Shown here one piece after another: positions 27,207 to 34,408 of a stretch of DNA of 64,000 nucleotides (positions within the stretch are counted from its first letter, which is position 1; each line of letters begins with the position of its first letter). Source of the DNA: DASWUZ01 sp036401395 (GTDB lineage Bacteria; Acidobacteriota; Terriglobia; Terriglobales; Acidobacteriaceae); contig DASWUZ010000043.1 in the NCBI GenBank assembly GCA_036401395.1, positions 1 to 64,000 of the forward strand, given 5' to 3'. Under the pieces are notes generated by a model. That model had not been told where the DNA came from, searched no databases, and worked only from the letters and a program-made list of their open reading frames with translations. The position numbers and the translations under genes are program-made.

Positions 27207-27593
27207 ATGATGCCTGGTGTTGCTACCATCCTTATCATCGATGACGAGGCCGTTGGATTGCAGATTCGCAAGTGGGTGCTGGAAGCCGCAGGCTACCGGG
27301 TGCTGACTGCCGAGGATGGACGGACGGGTCTCCGAATTTTTGGCGGAGAGGCTGTGGACGCGGTGGTGCTGGACTATAACATGCCGGAGATGAACGGGGG
27401 CGAGGTGGCCCTGGCCATGCGGCGGGTTAAGCCGCAGATTCCGATCATGCTGCTGTCTGCCTACCTGAACATGCCGGACGAGGTGATCCGTCTGGTGGAC
27501 CGATTTCTCCCCAAGGGAGGGGGCCCTCGGCCGCTGTTACGGAGGCTGGCAGAGCTGGTCGCGCCATACCCGGAGCCGGCTGAGACGGTCTGA
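27207..27593 (+). CDS. single-domain response regulator
   Basis: 128 residues, a stand-alone receiver domain with no output domain. Acidic pocket IIDDE (Asp12, Asp13), phospho-acceptor in VVLDYNMPEMNG (Asp56), switch Ser84 in LLSAYL, and Lys103 in FLPKGGG. A GGAGAG Shine-Dalgarno precedes ATG 27207. It probably passes phosphate or binds a partner kinase encoded elsewhere; no kinase adjoins it. Confidence 0.9.
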   Translation: MMPGVATILIIDDEAVGLQIRKWVLEAAGYRVLTAEDGRTGLRIFGGEAVDAVVLDYNMPEMNGGEVALAMRRVKPQIPIMLLSAYLNMPDEVIRLVDRFLPKGGGPRPLLRRLAELVAPYPEPAETV

Positions 27594-27605
27594 GGCGGCA
27601 ACCGG

Positions 27606-28994
27606 TCAACGTGGGTCGACCAGTTCCAAGGCGATCATCCCCAATGCGGTGATGCTGGGCAGGAAGAAGTAATCTCCGCCCCGGAGTTCGACGAAGCTGG
27701 GCAGGTTGCTGCAGACAAACGGGGGGTTCGAGGCAGTCGTATCGCCCTGTACAAGGAACCTTCCTTCGCCGCCGTGGTTACCCATCAGAGGATCCTTGTC
27801 GTTACCAAGGTGGGCATCATTTCCGTATTCAATCCACTGCTGCTGTACGAACTCGAATTGACGCGAGATGCTCGCATTGAGCACCATCATGGCCACTCCG
27901 TGTTCGGCTGCGTCTGATACGGGCTGGTCTTCGGGAACATAGGGGCCGTAGGGCAGGCCTCGCCGAGTGATGCGACGCCTGTTGATGAGGCGTCCCTTGA
28001 AGCCGAAGGCGTCCCTTGGATTGACGCGCCGAACGTGGGCGCCGATCGGGCACCTTGCACCGGCTGCGTCTTCGCTGAAGGTGAAGTTGGTATTCCTGGT
28101 CTGATCTTTGACCAGGGAGGGGTCGGGGCGCTCCGGCGAGAGCTCGACCGGTGTTCCGTCCTGCCATCTCCCGATAAGCTTTGAGGCCAGCTTTTGCTTA
28201 CCGCCAGAGTAGCGCGCGCCCCACTCCTCGAGGTATGCACGGTAGGTCGCAACATTCTGATGCAGCTTGCGGAAGATCATGAATGTGCCATTGCTGGCGA
28301 GCAGATGAGGGATGGGAGCGACGGGCAGTTCGCCAGCTTCGTCCGCATAACCGAGCAGAAGCTCGCCGGTCGCGAGCGGAGCCCAGCTTCCATCAGGCAT
28401 CAGCTTGCCCTGGCCGGGCTGAGAGGTGCGTTCGACCCCAAGGTAGTCCGGGTTGCCGAAGCCGTCGGTGAAGCCGAAGTGCTCCCTGGTGGTCGGCTGG
28501 CCGTCAATTATCAGCATGCCCGCGTCCTGGGAACCGAGCAGAACGGCGCCTCCACTCTGCTCAACAAGCTCTTGCAGCCGGGAGCAGGCGCTCTCCATCG
28601 CGGGGGCGGTCTGCGCGTTCACGCCCAGCCATACGTGCACCTCGTTGTCGCGCCACAAGGCGTCCCAGTTTTCTGGTGCATTGCGTCCCCTGTCGCCGAG
28701 GATCTCAGCACGCGATCGCATTCCCTGCTGAAACTCGACAGGAAAGCTGATCAATGTGGCGAGCGGAAGGTCGAGGGCTGCAAGTCCCTTGTGGGTAAAG
28801 CCGATGTTGACGGTGCTGAGCGGCTTTGCGCCCTGGTCCCACCGCTGACCGGTAGTAATCAGGGGAAGCAGAGCATCGACCAGCGCACGGCCGGATTCGG
28901 GGCCGGTGATCCGGAGAAATAGGTGACGGGCGAGCGGGAAGTTGTAGCCGCGAAGTACGAAGCCCTGGATATCGGTGGCGTTCAGCTTACTCAT
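27606..28994 (-). CDS. DyP-type heme peroxidase
   Basis: Dye-decolorising peroxidase, 462 residues. The GXXDG signature appears as GFTDGFGNPDYLG (about 172). The heme-side segment CPIGAHVRRVNPRDA (about 314-328) holds the expected proximal His, with the downstream EFVQQQWIEYGN stretch. No signal peptide or Tat motif is seen, so it is cytoplasmic or delivered by a partner. No encapsulin gene is near. The start overlaps the end of the upstream gene by 8 bases, so it is the last gene of a three-gene minus-strand operon. Confidence 0.92.
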   Translation of the reverse strand: MSKLNATDIQGFVLRGYNFPLARHLFLRITGPESGRALVDALLPLITTGQRWDQGAKPLSTVNIGFTHKGLAALDLPLATLISFPVEFQQGMRSRAEILGDRGRNAPENWDALWRDNEVHVWLGVNAQTAPAMESACSRLQELVEQSGGAVLLGSQDAGMLIIDGQPTTREHFGFTDGFGNPDYLGVERTSQPGQGKLMPDGSWAPLATGELLLGYADEAGELPVAPIPHLLASNGTFMIFRKLHQNVATYRAYLEEWGARYSGGKQKLASKLIGRWQDGTPVELSPERPDPSLVKDQTRNTNFTFSEDAAGARCPIGAHVRRVNPRDAFGFKGRLINRRRITRRGLPYGPYVPEDQPVSDAAEHGVAMMVLNASISRQFEFVQQQWIEYGNDAHLGNDKDPLMGNHGGEGRFLVQGDTTASNPPFVCSNLPSFVELRGGDYFFLPSITALGMIALELVDPR

Positions 28995-29631
28995 TCTTGC
29001 CGCCTGTCTTGATCGCGCGGACTACGTGCGGCTCACCCGCAGGGGGCAGCGGCATCGCGTCGAGCTGCTGCAGAAACTGGTTGAAGGCCGCTTGTGTCTG
29101 CGCCGCAGCCAGTCCCTGGTGGCTGGCGATGAAGTCGGCGACGGCCCTCTGGGTCTGCAATGCACGCTGCGTCTGTTGCAGATTCTTGTTGTTCACGGCA
29201 GCGAAGTAGAAGGTTGTGGTGAGCTGGCATGCCTTCATATAGCGGAGAAAGGCGGGAATCTCTGAGGCTCCCGGGTAGCCGACGCAGTGACTCCAGATCG
29301 CGTCGATATGAGTGCCGGAGTGCTGGGCGAGTCCGGTGAGGTAGCGGTCGAGGCCACTCTCGCCGGTGGCATCGATGTTCGATTCAAAGACGAGATACTT
29401 CGACTTGAGGTGCTCCTCGCAGGAAGGCATTCCGACATAGATGACGTCGTCCATCACGACGAGCCGGGCGAGATGCGTTCCCGGAGCCTGCGCGAAGGGG
29501 CTCTGCCGGTCGGTCGGTAGAGATGCGAGGTAGGCGCGAATCTGAAGGTCATGCGAGGGGACGGCTTTGTCGTCGTCGATGATGGGAGACAGGATGGTGA
29601 GGCCGTACATCGTGCCGTTCTGGTTCGCCAT
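28987..29631 (-). CDS. DyP-operon partner protein A, unknown function
   Basis: 214 residues, soluble, no signal peptide. N-terminal NGTMYGLTILSPIIDDD, middle SKYLVFESNIDAT and HSGTHIDAIWSHCVGYPG, then FYFAAVNNKNLQQTQRAL. It aligns along its length with the next upstream gene: NINGKVYAMNAITPMK, KYDYLLFFSNFNGTW and DYYYTSYPEATANDIKSA occupy matching positions. The pattern (strand, helix, YLxFxSN strand, helix) suggests a ferredoxin-like alpha/beta fold. Overlap with the peroxidase gene implies a shared task; which one is unknown. Confidence 0.7.
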   Translation of the reverse strand: MANQNGTMYGLTILSPIIDDDKAVPSHDLQIRAYLASLPTDRQSPFAQAPGTHLARLVVMDDVIYVGMPSCEEHLKSKYLVFESNIDATGESGLDRYLTGLAQHSGTHIDAIWSHCVGYPGASEIPAFLRYMKACQLTTTFYFAAVNNKNLQQTQRALQTQRAVADFIASHQGLAAAQTQAAFNQFLQQLDAMPLPPAGEPHVVRAIKTGGKNE

Positions 29632-29666
29632 GTGCTGCTGATTCCTCTGGAGGGTCCGTTAACGTC

Positions 29667-30263
29667 TTAGAACACCACCGGCGCCTGGCCGGTCTCGCCG
29701 AGGTGGCTCTGCACCGCGATCACAAAGTTGAGGTAGGCCGTGTTGAATTGCTCGGTGCTGAGCGACTTGTTCTGCTGGCGGAGAGTATCGAGCGCACCCT
29801 GCACGATGTGCGCGGACTTGATGTCGTTGGCCGTCGCCTCGGGGTACGAAGTGTAGTAGTAGTCGGTGTCGAACTGCTGCCTGGCGATGTACTCCTTGAA
29901 TGGAGTCACGGGGACGGAGCCAGGAAACTTTTCGCTCCAGCGCCAGATCAGGTTCAGACCGTTGCTCAACACCGCCGAGAAAGCGTCAATGTACTGGTTC
30001 CATGTGCCGTTGAAGTTGCTGAAGAAGAGCAGGTAGTCGTACTTCAACATCTCCTGCGGCTGTCCGTTGGCGAGCATGGGAAAGCTGCGTCTGGGGATGA
30101 TGACCCAGCGGGCGAACTCAATGAAGGAGAGGTTGATCAGGTCATTCTGCAGCGGCTTGACAGCGCCGAGGATGAAGAAGACGGCGCGCACGAGGAGCGT
30201 CTTCCACGGCTTCATCGGAGTGATGGCGTTCATCGCGTAGACCTTGCCGTTGATGTTGCTCAT
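29667..30263 (-). CDS. DyP-operon partner protein B, paralogue of A
   Basis: 198 residues. Starts NINGKVYAMNAITPMKPWK, then a moderately hydrophobic helix (LLVRAVFFILGAVKPLQNDL), YDYLLFFSNFNGTWNQYIDA, and EYIARQQFDTDYYYTSYPEA. It shares position-by-position features with protein A, so the two are diverged duplicates. It is the first gene of the operon, 35 bases upstream of A. The hydrophobic stretch could mediate membrane association. I do not know a function for this family. Confidence 0.7.
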   Translation of the reverse strand: MSNINGKVYAMNAITPMKPWKTLLVRAVFFILGAVKPLQNDLINLSFIEFARWVIIPRRSFPMLANGQPQEMLKYDYLLFFSNFNGTWNQYIDAFSAVLSNGLNLIWRWSEKFPGSVPVTPFKEYIARQQFDTDYYYTSYPEATANDIKSAHIVQGALDTLRQQNKSLSTEQFNTAYLNFVIAVQSHLGETGQAPVVF

Positions 30264-30362
30264 TGCGCTCCAGGCCGTGGTGACGGCTTCGTGCAGGGAT
30301 TTCAGTAGGTGCCGTAATTCGGGGGTCTGGTTTCAGCTTACGAATTGTGCCAGAGCGACGGG

Positions 30363-30397
30363 CACTTGCCCAGCACAAAATGCGTGCCGGGCAAGTG
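30363..30397. repeat. inverted repeat between the DyP operon and the kinase gene
   Basis: CACTTGCCC (30363-30371) and GGGCAAGTG (30389-30397) form a perfect 9-base stem around 17 bases that can pair further. It sits downstream of the minus-strand kinase gene and upstream of the DyP operon. It could end the former or bind a regulator of the latter. It has no T-tract. The rest of 30264-30539 shows nothing else. Confidence 0.4.
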
Positions 30398-30539
30398 AGC
30401 AGGGCCAGATTTGGGGCAAGGGTCCAAGGGCGGGGCCCTGCGCCGGGGGAACAACCGGTTCGCTGCGGGCAGGTACCCTCTGAACGGACCGGGCATGGGA
30501 TCGTCAGCGGGAGAGACAGCCTTGCTTGTCACCCTCAGG

Positions 30540-32015
30540 CTAGCTGGCGAGCGGAAGTGAGAAGGAGAAGACGGAGCCGCTGCCATGCTGGCTGGTGACG
30601 GAGATGGTGCCCCCGTGGGACTCGACGATGGCCTTCGAGATTGCCAGTCCCATGCCGGTGCCCTGCACGCTGTAGCGCTGACTCTGGCCGCGGTAGAACT
30701 TGTCGAAGATCATGGACTGCTCCATCGGATCGATGCCGATGCCGCGGTCGGCGACGCTGACGACTAGCATGCCGCCTTCGCGTTCGTTGGCCTCACGCTC
30801 GGCACTGATGAAGATGGGCTCAGCCGGCGGCGAATACTTCACCGCATTTTCCAGCAGATGCACGAGCACCTTCTCGATCCAGACCGGGTCGATGAGGACC
30901 TTTGGCAGTGAGGCGGGCATCCTGATCTCAACGCGGCGACCGGCGAGCAGATCGCGGCAGGTCGCGAGAGATTTTTCCACTACCTCACGAACGGGGTGCG
31001 GCGCCAGCTCCAGCTGCACCTCGTGAGCATCGAGGGACGCCATCTCAATAGCCTGAGCGATGAGGTTGTTAAGGCGGTCGCTCTCCTCGTCGATAACGGT
31101 GAGCAACTCAAGACGCTGCGGCGGTGTGAGGGAATCGCGCGAGAGCAGGCTCGTGACGGACGCCTTGATCGAGGTGAGCGGGGTGCGCAGGTCGTGAGTG
31201 ACGGAGTCGAGCAGGGCAGAGCGAAGGCGCTCACTCTCGTGGGAGGCGTCGGCGCGAGCGAGCTTGTCGACGGCGCCGGCGCGCTCGATCGAGAGGGCAA
31301 CCAGGCTGCCCATCGCCTCCAGCGTCTCCTGCGACGGCAGATTGCCCTCTACCAGGACCGACCCGATCGGTTTCACGCCGACGTTCAGCGGCAGCAGGGC
31401 GTGAGGACTTGAGGTCCCCCCGGTTGGGGCGGCGGTCCGGGAGGCGTTCGAGTGAACGGCCTCGCGAAGTTCATCGATGCTCACCTGCATCTCTCTCGGG
31501 TTTGAGAGATAGAGGCGGTCGCCCTCCGAGAGATAGAGTGCAGCGCCGGAGGTACGGAACGCGGTGACGATGCTGCCCGGGATGGATTTGAGCAGGTCCG
31601 CTTCGCTCTCCGTCAGCAGCAGGCGCTGCCCAAAGTCGTAGAGCAGTTCGAGCTCGCGCCTTCTGCGGTTGGAGGAGTCGGCCTCCTCCTTGATGCGGTT
31701 CGAAAGATTGCTGGCGATGAGTGCTGTCGCGAGAAAGGCCAGCAGTGCCATCCAGTTCTGCGCATCGGCGATGCTGAAGGTCCCGATTGGCGGCAGAAAG
31801 AAGAAGTTAAAGCAGAGGGAGGCAGCGATCGAGGAGACGATCGCGAAGCGCAGTCCCCAATTGGCCGCCAGCAGCAGGATCAGCAGCAGGAATGTGAGTG
31901 CAACCGTGGTGGGGTTAACATGGACGAACGGGAGCCTGTAGAAGCCAAGGATGGCGGCCAGTGTGACGCTCATGGCCGTCCAGCGAACTGTCTCCCTCAC
32001 CGCTCGAGAAGTCAC
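30540..32015 (-). CDS. KdpD-like sensor histidine kinase, C-terminal half only
   Basis: About 491 residues: four membrane helices of the KdpD/DUF4118 type (first near RWTAMSVTLAAILGFYR, then TFLLLILLLAANWGLRF and following), a GAF-like segment (about 130-250), a phospho-acceptor box SVTHDLRTPLTS (His near 274), and ATPase motifs ENAVKYSP, DRGIGIDP and GTGMGLAISK. It lacks the N-terminal KdpD and USP domains, which are encoded divergently next door. GTG 32015 is preferred because a TACAAT box lies 7 bases upstream; ATG 32033 would overlap the start codon of the opposite gene. It probably phosphorylates KdpE. Confidence 0.88.
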   Translation of the reverse strand: MTSRAVRETVRWTAMSVTLAAILGFYRLPFVHVNPTTVALTFLLLILLLAANWGLRFAIVSSIAASLCFNFFFLPPIGTFSIADAQNWMALLAFLATALIASNLSNRIKEEADSSNRRRRELELLYDFGQRLLLTESEADLLKSIPGSIVTAFRTSGAALYLSEGDRLYLSNPREMQVSIDELREAVHSNASRTAAPTGGTSSPHALLPLNVGVKPIGSVLVEGNLPSQETLEAMGSLVALSIERAGAVDKLARADASHESERLRSALLDSVTHDLRTPLTSIKASVTSLLSRDSLTPPQRLELLTVIDEESDRLNNLIAQAIEMASLDAHEVQLELAPHPVREVVEKSLATCRDLLAGRRVEIRMPASLPKVLIDPVWIEKVLVHLLENAVKYSPPAEPIFISAEREANEREGGMLVVSVADRGIGIDPMEQSMIFDKFYRGQSQRYSVQGTGMGLAISKAIVESHGGTISVTSQHGSGSVFSFSLPLAS

Positions 32016-32018
32016 GGG

Positions 32019-32028
32019 TACGATTGTA
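32019..32028. promoter_or_regulatory. overlapping divergent -10 elements of the split kdpD genes
   Basis: On the plus strand TACGAT (32019-32024) is followed by 7 bases and the ATG at 32032. On the minus strand TACAAT (32028-32023) is followed by 7 bases and the GTG at 32015. The core GTACGATTGTAC is nearly palindromic. If both work, the two messages are leaderless and their promoters exclude each other. Confidence 0.35.
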
Positions 32029-32031
32029 CGC

Positions 32032-33177
32032 ATGAGTCGAGTCAATGACATCCCGGCAAAGACGCCTGAGCAGTGGCTGGAGCAGACCACCCCCGCGGAG
32101 AAGGCGCGCGGACGACTCAAGATCTTTCTCGGCTACGCCCCGGGGGTCGGCAAGACGTTCAGCATGCTGAGCGAGGGCATGCGGCGCAGCGAGCGTGGTG
32201 AAGACGTAGTGATTGGAGTGGCCGAGAGTCATGGCCGCAAACGCACTGCGGAGCTGCTGCTGGGACTACCAGTGATGGAGCGCCGCAAACTCGAGTACAA
32301 GGGCACGCTCTTTGAAGAGATGGATGTGGACGCGATACTGGCGCGTCATCCGGAGGTGGTGCTGGTCGATGAGCTGGCGCACACCAACATCGAGGGCAGC
32401 AAGCACGCCAAGCGCTACGAGGACGTGATCGAGCTGCTGGACGCGAAGATCGATGTGCTCTCGACGGTCAATATCCAGCACATCGAGAGTCTCACGCCGC
32501 AGGTGCAGAGCCTGACTGGGATTACCGTCAGGGAGACGGTGCCGGACTGGGTGCTCGATCGTGCAGACGAGATCATGCTGGCCGACCTGACGCCCGAGGC
32601 CCTTGAAACGCGCATGAAGCGCGGCGATATCTATCCTGCGGAGCGGGTGGATCGCGCACTGTCGAACTTCTTCCGCCGCGGCAACCTGATCGCACTGCGG
32701 GAGATCGCGCTGCAGCAGGTGGCACGCGCCGTCGACCGTACGCTCTTTGATTACATCAAGCGCAAGCGGCTCGGCGGGGAGTGGTGCGTCAAGGAGAAGG
32801 TCGCGGTCTGCATCAGTTCCAGCCCGAACGCACGGAAGCTTATCGCGCGTGGAGCCAGGCTGGCTGAGGGTTTGAATGCGGACTTCTATGTCATCCACGT
32901 GAACCGCGGCGCGGAGATCAGCGAGGAGCGCGAACGGTCTCTGCGGGCGAATATCACGTTCGCCGAAAATCTGGGAGCGCGGGTCGTCGAGCTGAAGAAC
33001 AAGAGCGTGGCAAGGGCTACGGCCGAGTTCGTGTCGAGCGAGCGGGTGACGCAGGTCATCTTCGGGCGCTCGGCGGTAACGGGGTTGAAGAAGTACCTCT
33101 ACTATCTCGCCATTCAGCGCTTCATGGCCGGGGCGCCTCATGCCGATCTTCACATTGTCACCCAGGAGCAGGCTTGA
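32032..33177 (+). CDS. kdpD: KdpD N-terminal sensor protein (KdpD + USP domains)
   Basis: 381 residues. The KdpD sensor domain has a Walker A motif FLGYAPGVGKTFSML (about 34-48), AESHGRKRTAELL, VVLVDELAHTN (Walker B-like, about 108) and VNIQHIESL. A universal-stress-protein-like domain follows (about 255-375). The N-terminus, with WLEQTTPAEKARGRLKIF, matches full-length KdpD, so the ATG at 32032 is probably right. There are no membrane helices or kinase domain; those are in the divergent gene. The stop overlaps the TTG of kdpE. It presumably acts with the kinase to sense potassium, ATP or c-di-AMP. Confidence 0.88.
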   Translation: MSRVNDIPAKTPEQWLEQTTPAEKARGRLKIFLGYAPGVGKTFSMLSEGMRRSERGEDVVIGVAESHGRKRTAELLLGLPVMERRKLEYKGTLFEEMDVDAILARHPEVVLVDELAHTNIEGSKHAKRYEDVIELLDAKIDVLSTVNIQHIESLTPQVQSLTGITVRETVPDWVLDRADEIMLADLTPEALETRMKRGDIYPAERVDRALSNFFRRGNLIALREIALQQVARAVDRTLFDYIKRKRLGGEWCVKEKVAVCISSSPNARKLIARGARLAEGLNADFYVIHVNRGAEISEERERSLRANITFAENLGARVVELKNKSVARATAEFVSSERVTQVIFGRSAVTGLKKYLYYLAIQRFMAGAPHADLHIVTQEQA

Positions 33178-33941
33178 ACGATCGCGCTTCGAGCCAACAG
33201 CAGGGTCGCCAAGCGGCAGCAGCGAAGCGGAAGATACTCGTGGTCGACGATGAACCCCAGATTACGCGGGTACTGCGCACGGCGCTCGAGAGCAGCGGCT
33301 ATGAGGTGATCGTCGCGAACGGAGGTGCCGATGCCCTCGACAAGTTCCTGAAGACAACTCCCGACCTGATCGTTACAGACCTCTCGATGCCCGAGATGGA
33401 CGGCATACAGCTCACGCGCGAGGTGCGTCAGCGGGCCCAGACGCCGGTGATCGTGCTCTCTGTGCGTGACCAGGACGTTATGAAGGTGCGCGCTCTCGAT
33501 GAGGGTGCGGACGATTATGTCACCAAGCCGTTCAGCATCCAGGAGCTGCTGGCGCGGATCCGTGTACAGGTTCGCCGGACGCTGGCGGCGGAGGCCGAGC
33601 TGCCGATGTCGCTTCAGCTCGGAGACTTTCACATCGATGTAGATCAGCACCGGGTGTCGAGGCTTGGCGAGGACATCCATCTGACTCCCAAGGAGTTTGA
33701 CTTGCTGCTCTACTTCGCCCGAAACCCGGAACGAGTACTGACGCACAAGATGTTGCTGCGTCACGTGTGGGGGCCTAACGGAACGCAGCAGCCTGAGTAC
33801 CTGCGCGTGCTCATCGGGCAGCTACGGAAGAAGGTGGAGCCCGCGTCAGAGCCGCGCTACATCCGCAGCGAGCCATGGGTGGGCTATCGCTTCACGCCTC
33901 AGCCCGACGGCAGCTCAGTTCACTCTTCTGAACTTCTTTAA
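33174..33941 (+). CDS. kdpE: KdpE response regulator
   Basis: OmpR/PhoB-type regulator, 255 residues from TTG 33174 overlapping the upstream stop. Receiver motifs: ILVVDDEPQITRVL (about 21), VTDLSMPEMDG with the phospho-Asp (about 70), and YVTKPFSIQELLARI. The C-terminal winged helix has HLTPKEFDLLLYFARNP, LRHVWGPN and SEPWVGYRF. It is expected to activate the kdp operon 280 bases downstream when potassium is low. Confidence 0.93.
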   Translation: MNDRASSQQQGRQAAAAKRKILVVDDEPQITRVLRTALESSGYEVIVANGGADALDKFLKTTPDLIVTDLSMPEMDGIQLTREVRQRAQTPVIVLSVRDQDVMKVRALDEGADDYVTKPFSIQELLARIRVQVRRTLAAEAELPMSLQLGDFHIDVDQHRVSRLGEDIHLTPKEFDLLLYFARNPERVLTHKMLLRHVWGPNGTQQPEYLRVLIGQLRKKVEPASEPRYIRSEPWVGYRFTPQPDGSSVHSSELL

Positions 33942-34223
33942 CCGGCCCGCTGCGTCGCCGTTCCCAACGTGAACTATCCGCCTCCTTAGTGCGAATCTTT
34001 ATGCTTTCCTGATGGAGTTTCTACTGACTTCCTACAGGGGTCAGAGTTTTACTAAGTCTGGGACAGTTGCCGTTGATGGTGCGAGCTGCCGGACCATTGA
34101 TCCTGGACTATGCAGCGCAGCCAGGAACATGCAGCCAGGATTGCGCACCCAGTGCGCGGCACGGGCGTATCGCTCGCTTACAGGACACTGGTGATTGAGG
34201 CGAGATAAGGAAGGAACAACTCT
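33942..34223 (+). promoter_or_regulatory. kdp operon leader
   Basis: 282 bases between kdpE and the first kdp peptide. TTTATGCTTTCC (33998-34009) resembles the AT-rich KdpE site of enterobacteria (TTTATACTTTTT) and is a weak candidate operator. A 60-codon frame here (34012-34194) is not protein-like. I looked for a c-di-AMP (ydaO) riboswitch and did not recognise one. Confidence 0.3.
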
Positions 34224-34328
34224 ATGTGGGATGTGCTTGGTATTGCGGGAACAATCGCGATGTTTTTTATCGGCGTGATCTATGTATCGGGATGCGAACG
34301 CCTGAAACGGAGCCGGACCGATGTTTGA
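34224..34328 (+). CDS. 34-residue membrane peptide upstream of kdpF
   Basis: Reads MWDVLGIAGTIAMFFIGVIY and ends VSGCERLKRSRTDV: one membrane helix followed by a Cys and a basic tail. It has one of the strongest Shine-Dalgarno sequences of the operon (AAGGAAGGAAC, 9 bases before the ATG), and its last 8 bases overlap the kdpF start, so it is almost certainly translated. Short peptides of this form, with a helix and then a GCxRL motif, occur near kdpF in other bacteria to my recollection. It may be a further small subunit or assembly factor of the KdpABC pump. Too short for usual gene calling. Confidence 0.7.
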   Translation: MWDVLGIAGTIAMFFIGVIYVSGCERLKRSRTDV

Positions 34329-34407
34329 AAATATTCTGCTGCTGTTGATATGTGCTGCGTTGATGGTCTACCTGGTGTATGCCATGCTTCGCCCGGAGAA
34401 GTTTTGA
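34321..34407 (+). CDS. kdpF: KdpF small subunit
   Basis: 28 residues ending LVYAMLRPEKF, the typical KdpF tail, with one membrane helix (ILLLLICAALMVYLVYAM). KdpF stabilises the KdpABC complex. GGAG lies 8 bases before the ATG. It overlaps the upstream peptide by 8 bases and ends 1 base before kdpA. Confidence 0.9.
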   Translation: MFENILLLLICAALMVYLVYAMLRPEKF

Positions 34408-34408
34408 A

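Noticed and set aside
27606..30263. Encapsulin nanocompartment for the DyP peroxidase
   Set aside because: No HK97-fold gene is nearby; the two partner proteins do not resemble encapsulin, and no cargo-tail motif was recognised at the peroxidase C-terminus.
31951..32031. Longer N-terminus for the KdpD sensor gene
   Set aside because: The extension overlaps the divergent kinase gene, and the protein from 32032 already matches the normal KdpD N-terminus.
34012..34194. 60-codon frame in the kdp leader
   Set aside because: No Shine-Dalgarno, composition unlike a protein, no link to kdp peptides.
33942..34223. c-di-AMP (ydaO) riboswitch ahead of kdp
   Set aside because: Expected for some kdp operons, but I could not trace its conserved stems or the consensus segments here.
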